Of a stretch of 41,642 nt of DNA, positions 32,303 through 41,438 are shown one piece after another (the first letter of the stretch is position 1; every line of letters starts with the position of its first letter). Both the position numbers and the translations under genes were made by a program. The notes beneath the pieces are model-generated. The model saw only the letters and a program-made list of their open reading frames with translations. It was not told where the DNA came from and made no database searches. Source of the stretch: Cyclobacterium sp. (GTDB lineage: Bacteria; Bacteroidota; Bacteroidia; Cytophagales; Cyclobacteriaceae); NCBI RefSeq assembly GCF_014762705.1, contig NZ_JABURL010000098.1, forward strand, positions 1-41,642. The letters run 5' to 3'.

Positions 32303-32420
32303 ATGGTTTTCGCAGTAAAAATTATTTCAAATCTTTCTAATACCGAAACTATTCGGGTAGCATACTGCAGTCTATTTTTTAGCCGTATTAGCACCACTTT
32401 CATTACGGGGTAATCCCGTG
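32303..32420 (+). promoter_or_regulatory. Putative thr operon leader peptide and attenuator
   Basis: A 36-codon reading frame at 32303-32413 ends SRISTTFITG-stop. Its tail closely resembles the regulatory part of E. coli ThrL (RISTTITTT), with Thr and Ile codons just before the stop. A hairpin ACGGG-gtaat-CCCGT (32405-32419) overlaps the stop codon, and an upstream hairpin TACCGAA/TTCGGGTA (32341-32359) could be its competitor. Stalling at Thr or Ile codons would then control entry into thrA. There is no T run after the hairpin, so the mechanism may be different from classical termination. The exact start codon is uncertain. Confidence 0.65.
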
Positions 32421-32497
32421 TTTGATCCATATTATCCCAATACCAAAAGGTCTTTTGCAGATCTCAAAGATTACATTTTAACCGATAATAAATAACA

Positions 32498-34945
32498 ATG
32501 AAAATATTAAAATTCGGAGGTTCGTCAATCGCTGATTTGGAAAGAATAAAAAATGTTCTCTCCATTGTTAAAGGATCATCCCAAAAAGATGATATAGCTG
32601 TTGTTTTTTCAGCCTTTGGTGGAATTACGGAGGATTTATTAAAATGTGCAGAGCTGGCCAAGCAGAATGATCCGGATTATCAGCCCCTGTTGCTTTCGAT
32701 GGAAAAGCGGCACCTTCAATTGGTCAAAAACCTGATAACGGTCCAAAAGCAATCTGCTGTACTGACATATGTCAAAATCAGGTTCAATGAACTGGAGGAT
32801 CTTTATCACGGAATCTACCTGATCAAGGAGTTTTCTCCGCGAACGTCAGATTATGTAGTGAGTTTTGGAGAGCGGATTTCTGCCTTTATCATGGCGGAAG
32901 CTTTGAAAGAGAATGGACTCAACACGCATTTTGTTGATGCAAGGGATGTGATTCGTACCAACGACCGCTTTGGTAATGCCAAGGTGGTTTTTCCCACCAC
33001 AAATCAGTTGATCTATGATTATTACTCCAAAAAGAAGGGGCTGTCAGTTATCACCGGCTTCATTGCGTCCACCGATAAAGGAGAGACGACTACTCTGGGA
33101 AGAAGTGGGTCGGACTACACAGCTGCCATTTTTGCTGCAGCGCTGAAGGCTGACGTTTTGGAAATCTGGACGGATGTTTCAGGTGTCATGACTGCAGATC
33201 CCAAATTGGTGTATTCAGCCATTACCATACCACAGCTGAGCTATAGCGAAGCCATGGAGCTTTCTCATTTTGGGGCGAAGGTGGTGTTTCCCGCTACCAT
33301 GCAGCCTGCCATGAAAAGGAAAGTGCCCATTTATATTAAAAATACTTTCAAACCAGAGGATGAAGGTACCCTCATCTGTGAAACTTCAGAAACCAACAAG
33401 CTGATCAAAGGCATTTCCTCACTGAGCCATATCTCCCTGCTCAACGTGCAGGGGTCAGGATTGGTGGAAGTAGTAGGGGTAAGCAGCAGGGTTTTTGGTG
33501 CTTTGGCCCAGTCGCTCATTAATGTGGTACTGATCAGTCAGGCTTCTTCAGAGCATAGCATTTGTATCGCTATCAAAAGCGAAGATGCAGAAGTGGCTAG
33601 AGAAGTACTGGAGAAGGAGTTTCATTATGAAATTCTGGCAGGTGAGATGGACAAGGTGCAGATCATGCCCAACATGGCTGTGATAGCCGCGGTAGGAGAG
33701 AACATGAAACATTACCCCGGTGCCAGTGGCAGGTTATTTCAGGCCCTGGGGAGAAACAATATCAATGTTTCAGCCATCGCACAAGGAAGCTCTGAATTGA
33801 ATATTTCCGCTGTAATCAAACAATCGGACCTTCAAAAAGGCTTGAATGCATTGCATGAAGCTTTCTTTTTGTCAGACAATAAAGTACTGCACGTATTTTT
33901 GGTGGGTGTAGGGCTAATTGGCAAAACCCTGATAAAAATGATCCAAAGCCAATTGAACAAATTGCAGGAAGAATACATGCTGGATATCAAGATCCACGGC
34001 CTGGCCAATTCCAGGTTTATGGCTTTTGACGAAGACGGCTTTGATTTGACCACGGTTCCGGTACCATCTGAAAAAGATTTGCCCATGAACCTCCCCGTTT
34101 TTCTAAACACCATGAACAGCATGAATTTCTCCAATTCTGTTTTGGTGGATTGTACTGCCAGTCAGGAAGTCGCAGATACCTATGAAAGGGTGTTGGAATC
34201 TAAAGTGGCCATAGTTACTCCAAATAAAAAAGCCAACTCGGGTTCGCTGGAAAAATACAAGTCATTAAAGAAACTTTCCGGGCAGCGAAATATCAAATTT
34301 TTATACGAAACCAATGTGGCGGCAGGATTGCCGGTAATCAACACCCTTCAGGATCTCATATTAAGTGGGGACAAAGTCCTCAAAATTGAAGGAGTACTGA
34401 GTGGGTCGATGAATTATATTTTCAGTGAACTGAGTAAGGGAATTCCATTTAGCAAGGTAGTGGCTCAGGCAAAAGAGAAAGGTTACACTGAACCTGATCC
34501 CCGGGATGACCTGAGCGGAATGGATGTAGCCCGAAAAATATTGATTTTGGGTAGGGAGGCCGAGCAGGAATTACATTTTGAAGATGTATCCGTACAAAGT
34601 ATGGTGCCGGAGGATTGTGCCCATATTGAATCGGTAGAAGAATTTTTGGAAAAGCTGGCTTCTCATGATGGCCACTTTACGCAATTACTTGCAGAGGCCG
34701 ATAAAAAGAAAGAAAAACTTAGGTTTATGGCCGTTTTGGAAAACGGAAAAGCTACCGTGGGCTTGAAATCAGTTGGCAGCAACCATCCTTTCTATTCTCT
34801 GGTGGGAAGCGATAATATGATTTTGTTTACCACAGAGAGGTACCACGAATTCCCCATGATCATCAGGGGACCAGGTGCGGGCGCAGATGTCACCGCAGCG
34901 GGAGTTTTTGCAGACATCATCAGGTTAGGTAATTATTCAAGGTAA
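32498..34945 (+). CDS. thrA: Bifunctional aspartate kinase/homoserine dehydrogenase I
   Basis: 815 aa. The aspartokinase domain begins KFGGSS (about residues 5-10) and contains GRSGSDYTAAIFA and FGAKVVFPATMQPA; tandem ACT regulatory domains lie at about 310-460 (VEVVGVSSRVFGALAQSLINVVLISQASSEHSI; YPGASGRLFQALGRNNINVSAIAQGSSELNIS). The homoserine dehydrogenase part starts FLVGVGLIGKTLIK (about 467) and includes NKKANSG, EGVLSGSMNYIFSEL, EPDPRDDLSGMDVARK. It catalyses the first and third steps from aspartate to homoserine. The order kinase-ACT-dehydrogenase and length match ThrA. Followed by thrB after 1 nt. Confidence 0.97.
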   Translation: MKILKFGGSSIADLERIKNVLSIVKGSSQKDDIAVVFSAFGGITEDLLKCAELAKQNDPDYQPLLLSMEKRHLQLVKNLITVQKQSAVLTYVKIRFNELEDLYHGIYLIKEFSPRTSDYVVSFGERISAFIMAEALKENGLNTHFVDARDVIRTNDRFGNAKVVFPTTNQLIYDYYSKKKGLSVITGFIASTDKGETTTLGRSGSDYTAAIFAAALKADVLEIWTDVSGVMTADPKLVYSAITIPQLSYSEAMELSHFGAKVVFPATMQPAMKRKVPIYIKNTFKPEDEGTLICETSETNKLIKGISSLSHISLLNVQGSGLVEVVGVSSRVFGALAQSLINVVLISQASSEHSICIAIKSEDAEVAREVLEKEFHYEILAGEMDKVQIMPNMAVIAAVGENMKHYPGASGRLFQALGRNNINVSAIAQGSSELNISAVIKQSDLQKGLNALHEAFFLSDNKVLHVFLVGVGLIGKTLIKMIQSQLNKLQEEYMLDIKIHGLANSRFMAFDEDGFDLTTVPVPSEKDLPMNLPVFLNTMNSMNFSNSVLVDCTASQEVADTYERVLESKVAIVTPNKKANSGSLEKYKSLKKLSGQRNIKFLYETNVAAGLPVINTLQDLILSGDKVLKIEGVLSGSMNYIFSELSKGIPFSKVVAQAKEKGYTEPDPRDDLSGMDVARKILILGREAEQELHFEDVSVQSMVPEDCAHIESVEEFLEKLASHDGHFTQLLAEADKKKEKLRFMAVLENGKATVGLKSVGSNHPFYSLVGSDNMILFTTERYHEFPMIIRGPGAGADVTAAGVFADIIRLGNYSR

Positions 34946-34946
34946 G

Positions 34947-35891
34947 ATGGAAAAGCAAAAAGTGACTGCCTTCGCACCTGCTACCGTGGCCAATGTTTCC
35001 TGTGGCTTCGATATTTTGGGTTTTGCAGTGGAAGATTTAGGGGATAAAGTAGCGGTGACCCTTTCTGATAAACCCGGTGTCAGGGTTACGAAAATTGAAG
35101 GAGATAAAGGTAAACTTCCCTATGAAGCGGAAAAAAACACCTGTAGTGTGGCCATAATGGCCATGATGAAAGAACTTGATTTTAAAGGAGGACTAGAGAT
35201 AGAACTCTTTAAGGGCCTGCCTTTGGGAAGCGGAATGGGTTCCAGTGCTGCCAGTGCGGTAGCTGCATTGATGGCCACCAATACCTTGCTGGGAAACCCT
35301 TTTGAAAAAAAGGATTTGTTGCCTTTTGCGATGGAATCAGAACGAATTGCCTGTGGTGCGGCTCATGCCGATAACGTCTCCCCCGCACTCCTGGGGGGAT
35401 TTGTTTTGATCCGGGAATATCATCCACTGGATGTCATCCCCCTCCATGTGCCCAGGGGATTGTACTGTACATTGGTACACCCTCACCTGGTACTCAATAC
35501 CTTTGATTCCAGGAGTGTGTTGAGAAGAAATGTTTCCCTGCAGGATGCCACCACCCAATCCGGAAATATTGCCGGACTGGTTGCCGGTTTGTTTCAGGAG
35601 GACATGGCACTCATCAGCAGATCCCTGAATGATGTTATCGCTGAGCCCTCCCGCTCGGTTTTGATACCCGGATATGATGAGGTCAAGGAGGGGATCAAAC
35701 CTGCCGGTGCGCTGGGGTGCGGCATCTCCGGTTCCGGGCCCACCATTTTTATTTTATCTCCCTCTGAGGAGATAGCCTGGGAGGTCAGCCGCCTGGCCCA
35801 AAACGTATTTGATAAAATGCAGCTCCCCATAGATCTTTACGTTTCCGCCATCAATACGCGTGGGGCCTATATTATCGAAGAAGAGATTTAA
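34947..35891 (+). CDS. thrB: Homoserine kinase
   Basis: 314 aa. The GHMP-kinase start is FAPATVANVSCGFDILGFAVED, and the phosphate-binding loop is LPLGSGMGSSAASAVAAL (about residues 90-107). The C-terminal ALGCGISGSGPTIF is the third GHMP motif. It phosphorylates homoserine to O-phosphohomoserine with ATP. It starts 1 nt after thrA and 29 nt before thrC, so the genes form a classical thrABC operon. Confidence 0.97.
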   Translation: MEKQKVTAFAPATVANVSCGFDILGFAVEDLGDKVAVTLSDKPGVRVTKIEGDKGKLPYEAEKNTCSVAIMAMMKELDFKGGLEIELFKGLPLGSGMGSSAASAVAALMATNTLLGNPFEKKDLLPFAMESERIACGAAHADNVSPALLGGFVLIREYHPLDVIPLHVPRGLYCTLVHPHLVLNTFDSRSVLRRNVSLQDATTQSGNIAGLVAGLFQEDMALISRSLNDVIAEPSRSVLIPGYDEVKEGIKPAGALGCGISGSGPTIFILSPSEEIAWEVSRLAQNVFDKMQLPIDLYVSAINTRGAYIIEEEI

Positions 35892-35920
35892 CATCCTATT
35901 ACCCTTGGGTTACTTTTGCA

Positions 35921-37216
35921 ATGAAATATTACAGTACCAATAACGCAGATCATAAAGTAGATTTAAAAGAGGCTGTCATCAAAGGACTTGCACCCGATCA
36001 GGGTTTGTACATGCCTGAGAAAATACCGGTATTGTCTGCTGATTTCTTTGACCGCTTGCCTGGACTTTCTTTCAGGGAGATGGGCTATGAAATCATCGGA
36101 TCTCTTTTTTCCGATGACCTTAACCAGCAACAAATCAATTCATTGGTAGACCATACGCTGACCTTTGATGCCCCATTGGTACAAGTGGAGGAGGGAGTGT
36201 ACAGTCTGGAATTGTTTCATGGGCCTACCCTTGCTTTCAAAGATTTCGGTGCCAGATTTTGTTCCAAATTGATGAGCATGCTCCAGGATAAGCGGGACTT
36301 GAAAGTTTTGGTGGCAACTTCCGGCGATACGGGAAGTGCAGTGGCCAACGGGTTTTTTGGAGTGGATGGGGTAGAAGTGATCATTCTTTATCCGTCGGGA
36401 AAGGTGAGTAAGTTGCAGGAAAAACAATTCACGACTTTGGGAGGCAATATCAGGGCAATTGAAGTGGCCGGTGTTTTTGATGATTGCCAGAAAATGGTCA
36501 AGCAAGCCTTTCTCGACCCGGATCTGAACAGTAAAATGTTACTTACATCTGCCAACTCGATCAATATTGCCAGGTGGATTCCCCAATGCCTTTATTACTT
36601 TTATGCTTATTCCAGATTACCAAAAAAGGAAAGGGAAATAGTATTTTCCGTTCCCAGTGGAAATTTCGGAAATCTTGCCGCAGGAATACTGGCGGAAAGA
36701 ATGGGGTTGCCCATTTCCTATTTTGTGGCTGCAACCAATATCAACAAAGTAGTACCGGATTACCTGCAAGGGGAGAATTTTATGGCAAAACCCTCCCTTC
36801 AAACCATCAGTAACAGTATGGATGTAGGGAATCCCAGTAATTTTTACCGCTTATTGGCCCTTTTTGGAAACGAAGAATCTCAATTGAAGGAAAAAGTCAA
36901 AGGGTATTTTTATACCGATGACATGACCCGACAGGCCATGCTGAAGGTAAAAAACCAAACCGGTTACACGATGGATCCACATGGCGCTGTGGCCTATTTG
37001 GGCCTGAAGGATTTTATGGGAGCTCAGCCTGCTCCCTGTACGGGTATATTTCTGGAGACGGCCCATCCCGGAAAATTTCGGAATGTAGTGGAAGAAACCT
37101 TGTCCATCAGGCTTGATCTTCCGGACCGCTTACAGGCTTTCATGGAAAAAGACAAAAAGGCGGATAAAATGGAGAATGATTACCTTGAGTTTAAAAAGTA
37201 TTTGTTGAGCATTTGA
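35921..37216 (+). CDS. thrC: Threonine synthase
   Basis: 431 aa. The PLP lysine lies in the segment FHGPTLAFKDFGARF (about residue 108), followed by LVATSGDTGSAVANGF, the phosphate-binding loop, and FSVPSGNFGNLAAGILAERMGLP. N-terminal YYSTNNADHKVDLKEAVIKGLAPDQGLYMPE is typical of the long threonine synthase class. It converts O-phosphohomoserine to threonine. Last gene of the thr operon. No strong terminator is visible after it. Confidence 0.97.
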   Translation: MKYYSTNNADHKVDLKEAVIKGLAPDQGLYMPEKIPVLSADFFDRLPGLSFREMGYEIIGSLFSDDLNQQQINSLVDHTLTFDAPLVQVEEGVYSLELFHGPTLAFKDFGARFCSKLMSMLQDKRDLKVLVATSGDTGSAVANGFFGVDGVEVIILYPSGKVSKLQEKQFTTLGGNIRAIEVAGVFDDCQKMVKQAFLDPDLNSKMLLTSANSINIARWIPQCLYYFYAYSRLPKKEREIVFSVPSGNFGNLAAGILAERMGLPISYFVAATNINKVVPDYLQGENFMAKPSLQTISNSMDVGNPSNFYRLLALFGNEESQLKEKVKGYFYTDDMTRQAMLKVKNQTGYTMDPHGAVAYLGLKDFMGAQPAPCTGIFLETAHPGKFRNVVEETLSIRLDLPDRLQAFMEKDKKADKMENDYLEFKKYLLSI

Positions 37217-37376
37217 ATGGGGTTCATGTCCTGTTTTCGAAAGCTCCTGCTATTTCAATTATTTTACTTCAAAAAACCTTGATCAACGCAGTTAATCCTG
37301 GGCAAGATAGGCCATATTTGTCCTGAGGTTCCTGCCGGGGTCTTTTTATGTAATATAGTATAACAAAATAAAATCT

Positions 37377-38291
37377 ATGGTTAAGGGGACACATCAGGCA
37401 AAGCAAGACGAAAGAAATAAGTCGGTAAAGATCTTAGTAAACGGAGCGTTTCTTCCCAGGGAGGAAGCCAAAATATCTGTTTTTGACAGTGGATATCTGG
37501 TAGGTGATGGAGTTTGGGAGGCTTTTCGTGTCCATAAAGGCTGCTTGATTTTTATTGACCAGCACCTGGACCGCTTGTGGCAATCGGCTAAAGTCGTGGG
37601 TATAGCCATTCCATTCAGTAAGGAAGAATTGATGGATCAAATCCGTCAAACACTTGCCATCAATGAGATGAAAGACCATATCCATGTCCGGGTGATGCTG
37701 ACCCGTGGAATAAAGGCAACCCCATCCCAGGATCCCAGACTCACCATTTCCGGGCCCAACCTGGTGATCATTGCAGAGCATAAACAAGCTGCAGATGAAA
37801 GTAAAAATCAAGGCATCAGCCTGTTTACCAGTACCATCAGGAGAGGGTCTCCGGATTACCTGGACCCAAGGCTAAACTGTCATAGCAAACTTCACGAAGT
37901 ACAAGCTCTGATACAGGCTATAGAGGCCGGGGCCGACGAAGCCCTGATGCTGGATATTCACGGTTTTGTATCCACCTGTAATGCGACTAATTTTTTCATG
38001 GTAAAAAACGGAGAAGTGTGGACTTCTACCGGGCAATATTGCATGAACGGCATTACAAGGGGAAACATCATCCGTGTATGCGAACAAAATGAGATTACCT
38101 GCCATCAGAAGAATTTTTCCCTGTTTGACGTTTATGGTGCTGATGAGGCATTCGTAACCGGAACTTTTGGCGGACTTACTCCTGTAATAAAAATCGATGG
38201 CAAGCCAATAGGAAAGCAGGAGGCAGGACCCTTGACAAAACAGCTTAGGAAGGGGTATGAAAGTTTAATAGAAAAAGAAATCCAATCATGA
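37377..38291 (+). CDS. Class IV PLP aminotransferase (branched-chain or D-amino-acid type)
   Basis: 304 aa from the ATG at 37377; homology to the fold begins around residue 17 (VKILVNGAFLPREEAKISVFDSGYLVGDGVWEAFR), so a later start is possible but no in-frame ATG is present before it. The PLP lysine is in NCHSKLHEVQAL (about residue 172), and the EALMLDIHGFVSTCNATNFF block is the second signature of the class. Substrate (branched-chain amino acid, D-alanine or 4-amino-4-deoxychorismate) cannot be told apart here. It overlaps the sulfotransferase gene by 4 nt (ATGA). Confidence 0.9.
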   Translation: MVKGTHQAKQDERNKSVKILVNGAFLPREEAKISVFDSGYLVGDGVWEAFRVHKGCLIFIDQHLDRLWQSAKVVGIAIPFSKEELMDQIRQTLAINEMKDHIHVRVMLTRGIKATPSQDPRLTISGPNLVIIAEHKQAADESKNQGISLFTSTIRRGSPDYLDPRLNCHSKLHEVQALIQAIEAGADEALMLDIHGFVSTCNATNFFMVKNGEVWTSTGQYCMNGITRGNIIRVCEQNEITCHQKNFSLFDVYGADEAFVTGTFGGLTPVIKIDGKPIGKQEAGPLTKQLRKGYESLIEKEIQS

Positions 38292-39019
38292 GTAAGCTGC
38301 AATACCCCAAAAGACTTTTCCTTTGGTCCGGCCCAAGAAATATTTCAACAGCCTTGATGTATGGCTTTGCCCAAAGAAGGGATACAGTAGTTGAAGACGA
38401 ACCCCTATATGCCCACTACCTGAAGCTTTCACCTGCAAAACCCTATCACCCCGGAGCAAACGAAATTCTGGCCCGGATGGAAAATGATGGTAAAAAAGTG
38501 GTGCAGCACATGCTTGGAGAATTTGACAGACCCATTGTCTTTTTTAAAAATATGACCCATCACCTGATTGGATTGGATTGGTCTTTTATGAAGAATGGCA
38601 TCAATATTATTTTGACCAGGGACCCCAAAGAAATGCTTTTGTCCTTCTCCAAAATTATAGAAAAACCGGTCATGGAGGATATTGGCTATGCCATGCAGTG
38701 GGATTTGCTTCAATACCTTAAAGGCAATAAATACCCTTGTCTGGTAATGGATGCAAAAAAATTCCTAATGGATACTGAAGGGCAAATCACCAAATTATGT
38801 GAGGCTTGTGAAATACCCTATGATCAGCAGATGCTCAAATGGAAGGCCGGTCCTATTCCGGAAGATGGGGTATGGGCCAGGTATTGGTACCAGAACGTGC
38901 ACAAGTCTACCGGTTTCCAGCCCTATCAGGAAAAAAAGGAAACCATGCCCGGGCATTTGCTCCCCCTTCTGGCTACCTGTGAACCTTTGTACCGGAAGCT
39001 GCTGGATTATTCCATTTAG
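38288..39019 (+). CDS. Sulfotransferase-like P-loop protein
   Basis: 243 aa. It begins LQYPKRLFLWSGPRNISTALMYGFAQRRDTVVEDEPLYAHYL, where SGPRNISTAL corresponds to the 5'-PSB (PAPS) loop of sulfotransferases and DEPLYA is a typical companion segment. NIILTRDPKEMLLSFSK matches the 3'-PB region (R-D-P). Proteins of this type pair with class IV aminotransferases in many genomes. The gene overlaps the aminotransferase gene by 4 nt, so the two are coupled. Actual sulfuryl transfer is inferred. Confidence 0.83.
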   Translation: MSKLQYPKRLFLWSGPRNISTALMYGFAQRRDTVVEDEPLYAHYLKLSPAKPYHPGANEILARMENDGKKVVQHMLGEFDRPIVFFKNMTHHLIGLDWSFMKNGINIILTRDPKEMLLSFSKIIEKPVMEDIGYAMQWDLLQYLKGNKYPCLVMDAKKFLMDTEGQITKLCEACEIPYDQQMLKWKAGPIPEDGVWARYWYQNVHKSTGFQPYQEKKETMPGHLLPLLATCEPLYRKLLDYSI

Positions 39020-39225
39020 GCCAATCCTGATTAAATTTTTGATCGAAATAGCGATTATTTGAGAAAGGTTGGGTTTCATACTTGCTTTGTGGTTTTTTAA
39101 AACATAATTTTGAATATTATTCCTTCCGCCCGGTAATTCAGGAGAAAAATGAAAAATTGTCCGGGCCAGCACTTCGGAAATGTACATGAACTAAGTACAT
39201 ACTCAAATTTGAAAAAAGTTAAGCA

Positions 39226-40272
39226 ATGGAAAACGACCAGCCTGTTGATGTTAATGTTACGCCCAAGGGATTGATTTACCTTCCTGAACCTGCAAAAGGT
39301 GCCAGGTTTGTCAATGAGTGCCCTTTGGAAACTTTGTTTTATGATCCGGAAAAGTTTCCTGATGAAAACATGAACTATAAGTTTTTATTGCCCGCATTGG
39401 AGAAAATTAAGGGACAGGATTTTGACTTTGTTTTGGGCTTTGACCATGATTTGAAACGAACCATTATTGGTTATCCCAATCCCGAAGAAAGGTTTCTGGT
39501 ATTCAATGCCCATCAACAGGCCGCTTTGTTTGCTCACTCATTTTTGGCCGGTGATGGATATCCAGGTATGGATGTGGATAAGACCAAACTTGTGGTCAAA
39601 AGTATCGTCCTTTCCCAGCAAATAGATAAAATCATTACCAAAAATAATGGGGCCTACAAAGAATCCCATGCCGGCTATGATGACCTTAAGGAAAAGATCA
39701 TGAGCATGGATGATGGCATTCAGGAGTTTCTAGCTTTCGATGAGAAAAATCATGTCATCTTGGATTTGGATAAGGATGCCAATGTTGAAAAACAGTTTGA
39801 TCTTATTTATTCCCTTGTAAAAAAACTTAAAGCGGAAGAAAAAAGCCTGTATGATTTTCATGTAGATCTTCAGATCAGGTATAAATTGTATGGGGAGAAA
39901 ACCTTTAACATTACCTCAGAAGGAGAAAACAAAAAAATATTTGACCGCTTCAGAAACAAACCACCTTCTGATGCCATGCACGAGGAGTTGGTGAGCATAT
40001 CGGATTACAAAAAGCAGCTATTTTTTAATAAACTGACAGGCCGGAAAAGTGAACCTGAGCTCAGGCAAATGGATATGGTACAATTGGAGTATTCCAGTGG
40101 CCTTAAGATAAGTGTGGAATTGACCGACGGTGGGGAAAAACTTTTTCTTCACCTGAGCGATTTTACCGATTGTTACAACAAGGAATCCTACGCCACCTCC
40201 AGGAAAAACATACATGACCGCTTGTTGAAAGTGGTGGTATCCCTGGGTAAAATGGTGATTGATGTCAATTAA
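39226..40272 (+). CDS. Protein of unknown function, 348 aa
   Basis: I do not recognise the family. It is soluble-looking, acidic, with no signal peptide and no membrane segment. The middle has charged helical stretches (VEKQFDLIYSLVKKLKAEEKSLYDFHVDLQ), and two segments suggest mixed alpha-beta folds (GQDFDFVLGFDHDLKRTIIG; KISVELTDGGEKLFLHLSDF). No catalytic motif was seen. It is separated by 206 nt from the sulfotransferase gene and is probably on its own. Base composition matches the chromosomal flank. Confidence 0.75.
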   Translation: MENDQPVDVNVTPKGLIYLPEPAKGARFVNECPLETLFYDPEKFPDENMNYKFLLPALEKIKGQDFDFVLGFDHDLKRTIIGYPNPEERFLVFNAHQQAALFAHSFLAGDGYPGMDVDKTKLVVKSIVLSQQIDKIITKNNGAYKESHAGYDDLKEKIMSMDDGIQEFLAFDEKNHVILDLDKDANVEKQFDLIYSLVKKLKAEEKSLYDFHVDLQIRYKLYGEKTFNITSEGENKKIFDRFRNKPPSDAMHEELVSISDYKKQLFFNKLTGRKSEPELRQMDMVQLEYSSGLKISVELTDGGEKLFLHLSDFTDCYNKESYATSRKNIHDRLLKVVVSLGKMVIDVN

Positions 40273-40994
40273 GCGTGCGCAATTTCCACCAAAATCCGGC
40301 TTAAATCCATTCTTATTTGATTCTATACGGGTGTTTTAAGAATAATTGGAATTTAGCATAGCAAGTGGTTCGGAAGGAAACCAAATTGCGTAAGGATAAT
40401 CGTTTCTCTCCGTACATTTAATGTACAGGACAAGCAGCAAATGGCTATGGTAGTGGAAGAGATGGTCGCTTAGACAAGTTGATTGAATGGAATAGAATTG
40501 AGCTTCAAAACCAATTTACCTTTTTCTCGGCTTTACCATCCTTTCAGCAGGACTGGTAGCTGAAGGATGGGTTATGATCCGTTTTTTTCCGGGAAAATAG
40601 GACCTCATATTCAAGTTCATTCTTTTTTCTTTTTTTTCTGGGGTTTGTCGTCCTCCTGGTCCGGATATTCATTTCTTCTTGGTGGTCGTGGTCCATCTCC
40701 CGATGTTCCAGGCGTTTTTCTATTGGATCTTTTGTCCACCTTGTCACCAGTAAGGTTCAGGAAGGGAAGGTTTATGGGATGTTGTTGTACAAGTATCATT
40801 TTTTTTATTTTTAGTTACAGTCTGTTAAGCTGACCAAAATCATGCCATTAATATGTAGCAATCGGATTGATTTTTGCGTCATTGAAGATAAAGGTTCCGG
40901 ACTTCCTGTCTTTGGATTCCATTCGGAAAAACGCGTGGATTGAAGAATGCGTTTAGGGGTCCTGGAGTCATAGAAAGGAGTTAAAATAACAAAA
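40273..40994. other. Intergenic region with a long hairpin
   Basis: 722 nt. A stem CCATCCTT(T)CAGC/GCTGAAGGATGG (40536-40548/40559-40570; 12 bp, one bulge) stands out, without a T run. A small palindrome TACATTTAATGTA is at 40415-40427. The rest holds only the doubtful minus-strand frame at 40617-40799. Confidence 0.5.
40617..40799 (-). CDS. Possible small charged, Pro-rich protein
   Basis: 60 aa, minus strand. A hydrophobic start (MILVQQHPINLPFLNL) is followed by a highly charged, disordered tail ending DDKPQKKKKKE. The tail composition is protein-like (many K, D, P, R), and it fits neither of the frames on the other strand. There is no recognisable family and no clear promoter. It could be a chance frame caused by the T-rich stretch of the plus strand. 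Confidence 0.3.
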   Translation of the reverse strand: MILVQQHPINLPFLNLTGDKVDKRSNRKTPGTSGDGPRPPRRNEYPDQEDDKPQKKKKKE

Positions 40995-41438
40995 TTGATG
41001 ATGACAAAATATTATATTCCCATAATCTGGGCTTTGCTTATGCTTGCCTTAATTTTTCCATATAAGGAGAGATGGACTAAAACACCCAGGCCAATGGTAT
41101 CCCTGGCGCAGTCCACCTGGGAATTTGTACCAGCCAAACTGGGGGATTCTTCAGGAAGATTGTTAAAGGGCCCGCGGTATTATCTGGAATTTGTCAATGA
41201 TTCCATTTTTCTGGTTCAGCTCGAGGCAACAAAGGTTTATGGTCTATATAGGTACCAGGGAGATAACCAAAGTATTACATTCGGGAATATACAGCACACT
41301 AACCAGCAATGTTGCAATAGCCAGTTTTCGTTATCCTTGATAGATGAACTTCGTACCATTCAATCCTGCCAGCTATCGAATGGGCATTTGAAGCTGCATG
41401 GAAAAACCGATTTAACCTTTAAGGCCAAATATATATAA
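40995..41438 (+). CDS. META-like domain protein, membrane-anchored or exported
   Basis: 147 aa. An N-terminal hydrophobic segment (YYIPIIWALLMLALIFPY, about residues 6-23) suggests a signal anchor or uncleaved signal. The rest contains TWEFVPAKLGD, YYLEFVNDSIFLVQLEATKVYGLYRY, FGNIQHTNQQCCN, and LSLIDELRTIQSCQLSNGHLKLHGKTDLTFKA, a beta-rich pattern like META/HslJ-type domains. The closing LTFKA is also typical of them. Function unknown, possibly envelope-related. Confidence 0.65.
   Translation: MMMTKYYIPIIWALLMLALIFPYKERWTKTPRPMVSLAQSTWEFVPAKLGDSSGRLLKGPRYYLEFVNDSIFLVQLEATKVYGLYRYQGDNQSITFGNIQHTNQQCCNSQFSLSLIDELRTIQSCQLSNGHLKLHGKTDLTFKAKYI

Noticed and set aside
39226..40272. Nucleoid-associated NdpA-like protein
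   Set aside because: Length is similar, but I could not recognise any NdpA motif, so no function is given.
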